From: Periplaneta americana | Taxonomy: Eukaryota; Arthropoda; Insecta; Blattodea; Blattidae | Length of the DNA stretch: 64,000 bases | Assembly: GCF_040183065.1 (NCBI RefSeq) | Contig: NC_091121.1 | Location: forward strand, 63,148,287 to 63,212,286 | Direction of reading: 5' to 3' | Shown here: positions 52,760 through 60,000 of the stretch, piece after piece | How the letters are laid out: each line of letters begins with the position of its first letter | Numbering within the stretch: the first letter of the stretch is position 1 | The notes under the pieces: generated by a model | What the model was told of the DNA's origin: nothing | Database searches by the model: none | Seen by the model: the letters and a program-made list of their open reading frames with translations, nothing else | Translations under genes and position numbers: made by a program

Positions 52760-53989
52760 AAATATTGCTGAATCACACATTCATCGATCACGAAATTTTA
52801 TTTTTCGATAACGAAGCATTCAAAATCTGGGTTTGTATTTCATGTTTTATCATGTGGAAAGCATGGCTACTCAGCTGTGAAAAATGAAAATCTGTTTGTC
52901 GTGCATGTTCAATGCTTAGGTTCGTTACACACTAACTCAGTACGATGAAATGTGTAAAAAATATCTATCACATTTTCAGCAAGAGTACTAGACGAAGACT
53001 TACGGAATAATGTATTTTGATACTTTGGCAATGAAGCTGTCTGGCATAGGGTGCAAATGAACATAGGCCTAAATGTGTTTAATATTCACTTGACATTTTT
53101 CTCCATCTAGTGTGTAACCAGCCTTAATAATACTGGGGAAGCATGCAGGATAATGAGCGTTTTATTGCTAATTTTTAAAAGTGGTTTCCATGTTTAAATT
53201 CATACTTTTTCTTTACGATTTACATGTTTAAATACCGACTCTTTAGGATTTTTTCATGATTTACATATTTAAATTTTTTTTTTTTTTTTTTCACCCAAGA
53301 ATCACATTAGTTTTATTTGCCGATTTTGATGTATTTTATTCGCCATTTTACAGTGTCCCTAGTTATATGTAATCCTAATTTCATCAGGCTTCAACTGTTT
53401 TTGTCCAGTACTATTAAGAATTTTGAAAGAAAAACGTTTCATAGACTTTGAAAAAATGTTCATCTTTTTCAATTTATTTGTTATTTTTTTCTTTTAGTGA
53501 ACTGCTGATTCCTGTAGTTAGGAAATTATTTATGTTTTTATTTATGTGCTACATATCCTGCTATGTTTACATGAGAAAAAATTCACTACAGTACTATGAG
53601 CTCTTTTTAACAGAAGACACAGAATCAGTGATCTTCAACAATGGTAGAGGAAACTAAATAACTTTCATAAACTCTTTTAAATCTGTATAAATTTTACAAA
53701 TACAATAATTTATTAATGTAATATGTGTACTTATGTGCATGTGGTGATCATAGACATATTGGGTAGTGCAATAAACTTATTGTAGTTGAGCAGTTTCTAC
53801 AGTGAAGAAAAGTGATGTAAATAAGTTAATAGTCTACTCAATACTCATGTCCTCAGACAAAAAAGTCGTCTCTTTTCTCCACCACTCAATAAAAAGTTTT
53901 CCTAAAACCTTTGGAATGTGGAAGATCCATTTTATTACGGGATAGAGGGTGACAATGTAGTCCAGATATACGAGCAAGATCCACATTCT

Positions 53990-54025
<36 letters not shown>

Positions 54026-57000
54026 TACATGCAGACCTCATTACACAAAGGTGCAAGGTAAATCCGCGGATAAATGTACCCATTTTCAGTGGCAGGTGAA
54101 CAGCATATGGAAGAATATTCATAAATCACGACTTTCACACTTAATTTTGTTTTATGGAATGAAAGGGATATTACAGCAAATTCTGTTTCAGATCAAGCAC
54201 TAATTCTAGCAAAGGAACATAGCGTCAAATCATTATGAAAATTCTCGTAATCATACTTGTTCTACAGAAGTGCTTTCATATATCTATAAAAAGTTGGCAG
54301 TAGTGGTTATAAAGTGGGAGGAAAAGTTGGCATCTTTGCATTTCTGCTGCCTAGTACGTGCTTTTATTCTCGACCATAGTGTGACTATTTACCAAAATCG
54401 TCTTCACTGTTGTGCAGGGAAAATCCGAAATAGAAACACAATATTTCACCCATCTTCACTTTAAGGAGACTTATATGTAAATGCATGGAAAAAAATCATT
54501 ATTATTTGCTAATATTTAAACTATAGATACGCAAAAAGTTGGTCGTAATTTGTACAGCATTACAGTGGGTCATTTAGGATATTTTAAGGTGTGAGACAAC
54601 TTTTAGGTGCGTAGTTTTTTCTTTAGTCACTTTACATACTATGTGAAAAAATATTTTAAAATTTGCTTGTATGAATACAAGTGCACACATCTAAAATAAC
54701 AATCATTATGTTAGGAACTTGATTTTTTTTTCTTTTAATTTTAAAGATACTAGCTGCACTAGCAGAAAATTCGGTGTAAGCTAAAAAAAACCATTCCGTT
54801 TCCCATTAAAAGTGAAACCGGATTGTTCCTCTTCACTGGTTGTAAGGATGGAATCTATGACTGAGGATGTAAACTGTTAAGAGGCCAGAAAATGATCGTT
54901 TTCTAATCAGGATTCAAAGTATGAAATATGAAGATATCATCTTTACCTCGCACTGTTCAACTACTTCATGTTAGCTACATTGCAGCACTTCATACCTCTG
55001 CAACTACTCTCACTTGACACATGCATATTGTTATTTACTTGAACTTTGAGAAAAACTGCGTTTGTTTCATAAGTTTTCAGTATGATCTGTTTTACTTCTT
55101 GGAAGGGAATTGAAGCTGAGAGGCTCTTGTAGATTAGCAGCTCGTAAAATAATCTTGTCTTTGAACGAGAAGGCTCTGGACAAAATTTACCTGTCATTCA
55201 TTGCCCACATCAAAATTCAACCCTGGAAATAAAACACTGGGTCCACTTGGGTGGCTGAGTGTGCACGAGTTTATTCCAACTTCCACCTAAAATCCATCTA
55301 CATAATAATTGTACGATGTTTCTTTCGTGAAATGGCGTCTTTTTCGGGATTTCCACTTTAGAATTTTGTATATTGGAGTGCAAGAGGTCAAATGACTTTG
55401 TCAAACACCTGGCATTAGAAAACAACAACTACTACTTTAGAATTTTTAAAAAGTCTATTTACTTTTTTTTTTAAATACTGTATTCATAACTTGATGTTTG
55501 AAATAGATTTAATATTGATACACAAATATACATATATGTATATATAAATTTAAGAATGCAGTTATATTGTCAGACTCCAAAGCAGCTATTCTATCAATAG
55601 TCTCTAGACACACACCTTCATCTCAAACAGCAAAAATAACTAAAATGCCCTCTCAATTAATATAACTCAATAAAAGAATTGTATTCCAATGGATACCATC
55701 CCATTGTCGAATCTTGGGAAACAAGAATGCGGATGCTTTAGCAAAGAAGGGCAGCACTGCTACTTACAGACCTGTTACTAAATCTACATATTACTCTGTG
55801 AAAAGATTTATTAAATCTACATACTTGTACTTCAACAAACAAAATTTGATAGCATAATCTCAAGGGAAAAAATGGAACTCTCTGCGTCATAATCCACAGT
55901 TCATTCCCAATTTACCACGAAAATCGTCTGTAGCTGCATTTAGATTGGCAACAGGCCATGACTGTTTGGCCAGATACCTGCATAGAATTGGAATATATCA
56001 GTCCCCTAACTGCCCATTGTGCAATTCAAACCAAGAAATGGATTCGGAACACCTCAAAATGTGTGCTTCAGTGGCTGACCATGATAATATCTTTGAAAAA
56101 TATTGGAGTGTAAGAGGCCAAATGACTTTATTGTCAAACGCCTGGCATTGGAAAACAACAACAAATATTTTTTTTTTTTATTTTGTAGTGTATGGATAAA
56201 ATGGAACGTGATCGGCTAGTCATGTTTATCAACAAACTAATCCTGCATCGACGCAATGTTAAGGACATTATGGATGCCAGTGGAGTGCGGATACTTGTGG
56301 ATCTCCTGACTCTTGCTCATCTGCATACTTCCAGGTATTCTAGAAGTTTTACAGCTAATAGACGTAAGATTATGTCTGAGGGATATTTTGTCATGATATT
56401 GTGGAATTTCTTTTCCAGGGCAGTGGTTCCAACTCAGAGCAATGTGATAGAAGCTGGTCCTAATATGACAAGGGAGAGTGAAAAAGAATGGCATTACAAT
56501 GCGTCAGGAGAAAGGAAAGGCCCCGTCAGTTTCAAGGATGTGAGAATTATATTGCATGAAGTATACTCTTCTATTACATGTTAATATTGAAATGTTGTAC
56601 GTTGTTAAAACCTAAGATATACTGTACACCACATTAACTTAATAGGTTAATATTTCCACACATGCTAGGAAACTTTTGGCCCTGGATCTTGGATTATATG
56701 AATCTAGGGTCCAGGGCCAAAAGATAATCATAGCAGTTGATAAAGTGTCATAAAATAACCAATTAAAAAAATATTGCCAGATAGGAGTCATTTAAATACC
56801 TCTGTTAATTGCCAGATGGTTAGGGTCAAAATTGATAATTTCGCGAGTTTTGAAGCCATAAATATCAAAATGTAACCGTCATAATGCCCTTTTGTGTAAG
56901 GAAAAATGATGATTTGGCATATAATTTATTGTGCGACTAAGATAAATTGTTGTAGATTTTAAGGTGTTATTCAATTTTTGCTTTAACACTAATATTTTAT

Positions 57001-60000
57001 CTCTCTCACGTCTTTCAATATTTTTTTTTCTTTTCACACAATATTACGTCTAGTACTTCATTTCTGCATGATTTACGTCACAGCAGTCTTCTATGAACTC
57101 TTGCAGTAAATGGTGGTGTACTTCTATATGGTATTTCCAGTATGGTACCACTGTTTCCTCCTGTATGCATAAAAGTAACATGTACAGACCCAGAAACAAC
57201 ATTTTTGTTTCTGAGCCTGTACATTGAATATTGAATCTGAATCATCTACAACTTAACTGAGTTGTATATCTATTTAGACTGCATATATTTCACTATTGAA
57301 ATATATCTTTTCTGTGGAAAACATTCATCTACATTCATGTTCTGTGTTTGATTTAGAACAGTGATTTTTTTTTTTTTTTTTTTACTTTTTAGATCCATGA
57401 CTCCATTTGTGTCTACATAAATTCATGCAGCTTCCCTATATCAAAAAGGAGTTTCATAATGAAGCGTAATGTTTACATTGCATATGTGTCTTTTTTAATT
57501 AACATTTTTTGCCCAAAAAGATATGAAGATGGCTTACCTTTGTGTATAAATTTGTAAATACTTAAAAACTGGAGGAAAAATAAACTGAATTACAAAGACA
57601 TGAATTAGTAATATGCAGGTTGTTCTCATGTCATATGATTATTCTGCCAAAGCAACTTTCTAACCGATGGTTGTAGCACCATTTCAGGGAGGTTTGCTCC
57701 ACAGTTTTAAAGCTGCTGTTATGAATCAATCATAAATTGCTTTTGTTTATTTATTCTGAAAGATGACATTGTGTGGGACTTGTGAACAGATTCAAAGATA
57801 TGTTCGTTATATTTCTGTAACCCAGAGTGCACTACATATGATTTTGTTGTTTTATATGTCTAATTACAGAAGTCCAGAGCTAAAAATAAAATATTTTTGA
57901 CGATAAAACAGTCATTTTTTTTTGCAGCAAAAAGGTTCCCTAACATAATTCAATGGTAATATTGTTACAGTCAAAAATGAAGTTGTCAAATCTTAAATTT
58001 ATACACGACTTGACAGCACACTTTCTTGTTAATTCAGAGATCAGAAAAGTCAAAATCGTAATGTAACTGCTGATAACAGTGACGGATGTTGTCTTATTTG
58101 TTATTTCACTAGATGCGTGAACTGTGGGAGAGCAATCAGCTGACAGCAAAGACAAAATGCTGGGCTCAGGGGATGGACGGGTGGCGGACTCTGCAGCAAG
58201 TGCCCCAGCTCAAATGGTGCCTGATGGCAAAGGGAACGCCTGTGATGAATGAGAGTGATTTGGCAACTCTCATCCTCAACATCCTCATACAGATGTGCCA
58301 GTACTTCCCTAGCAGGTAACATTGTCAGTCCTACAGTGTGTATGAAAATACATGCAACATACAGCTATAGGCATCCAACAAGGAAAACTCGGTGCGCAGA
58401 AACCAGCGGGTGTGACTGTCTCGCGCAGATGATGTATGCTCCCGTTTCCAGCATGCTCTCATGCCTACTGCAGAGGAGTAAAAGGGGTATAGCATGCATG
58501 CTGCGAGGAGTCTGAGCTGAGTTTTGTTTGTAGGATACCTATATGTTAAAAATTGTGTTTTCTTGCGTATAAGTCAGCTTGTGTGTGTGCATGTGCATGT
58601 GCGTGCGCGTGTGTGTGTGCGCGCATGTGCGTGCGCTGCTCAAATATTATTGACCACCCACCATTGAAATTGATTAGTGCATATGCAGTCAATTAAAATG
58701 ATTCATTGGGAAGCTGTACAGAGTAAGCAATAAGTATGGAATATTGCTAATAACTTCTTAAATTTTAATTTTACAAAAATAAAAAAGGTGTTGGAGATTA
58801 ACCATACAATATCATACCATTTGTCCCAAAAAGTTATTCAGGCATACAGGTTGTGATAGTAAACTTTATTTTTTTAAATGGCACTCTGTATTAAAATTAC
58901 ATATTCCGAATCTCCATTAAATTTTACATATGAATGTGTAGAAATTTTACCCACTCATCAGTTTCATGTCTCGTAACTATTTATTAAACTTGTTTCATGG
59001 ACTTCAAACTTGAGACAAATAAGTATGTAAAATCATGTTGAGTAGCCCATAATATTAAACAAAACACTATTACTAACCGAACTTTATCACAGATGCTCAA
59101 AATGAGAACCATTCACAGTTAAAAAATAGCCCTTGTTTATCAAGAAAATAGTCCCCTCTCCCCCATCCCTCTCCCCCTCCCCCTCCTTTCTCTCTTAATG
59201 AAATTTGTGAACTAATTTCTAAAGAGTATCAGCATATAATGATCACATAGTTACATCAGTTATGTTATAAAAAAAAAGTTGCACATCATTTCTCTTACCC
59301 AGAGATACAGATGATGCCATCATTCGTCCACTTCCAAGAGTGAAGCGTCTGCTGTCTGATCCTGTGTGCCTGCAACATGTAGTTCAGCTGCTGTTGACAT
59401 TTGATCCAGTATTAGTGGAGAAAGTTGCAACATTGTTATGCGAGGTGCTGAGAGACAATCCATGCATCTCAACTCTGTACATCACAGGCGTGTTCTACTT
59501 TATTCTTATGTACACTGGGTCCAATGTACTGCCTGTAGCCCGCTTTCTTCAACTAACTCACACAAAGCAGGCCTTGAAGGGAAGTGATGTAAGTTTTACT
59601 AGTTTATTTTGTAATGTAGTTTACATACATGAAATTGTGTTGTGTTCTAAAAATTGCATTTTCCATTTATTTCCTGTCATAGACACTCCTGTCGGAAATT
59701 ATGCAGAGGAGTGTGTTGGGACAACTGCTCCCAGAAGCTATGGTAAACTATTTGGAGAACCATGGAGCAGAAAAGTTTGCACAGATATTTCTGGGAGAGT
59801 TTGACACACCAGAAGCCATATGGAATGCTGACATGAGGCAAGTAGTTAAGCTAATACTGTCAGTATGTGGTTAAAAATTGGTATATATCAGTATCTCTTT
59901 TAACAGTAATGCTGTTTTGCTTTTTCTTTATATGAAGAATGGAGAACATACTGTGATGACATAAAAAACATATTTTGAGATTTTCATTTAGTACATGGTT

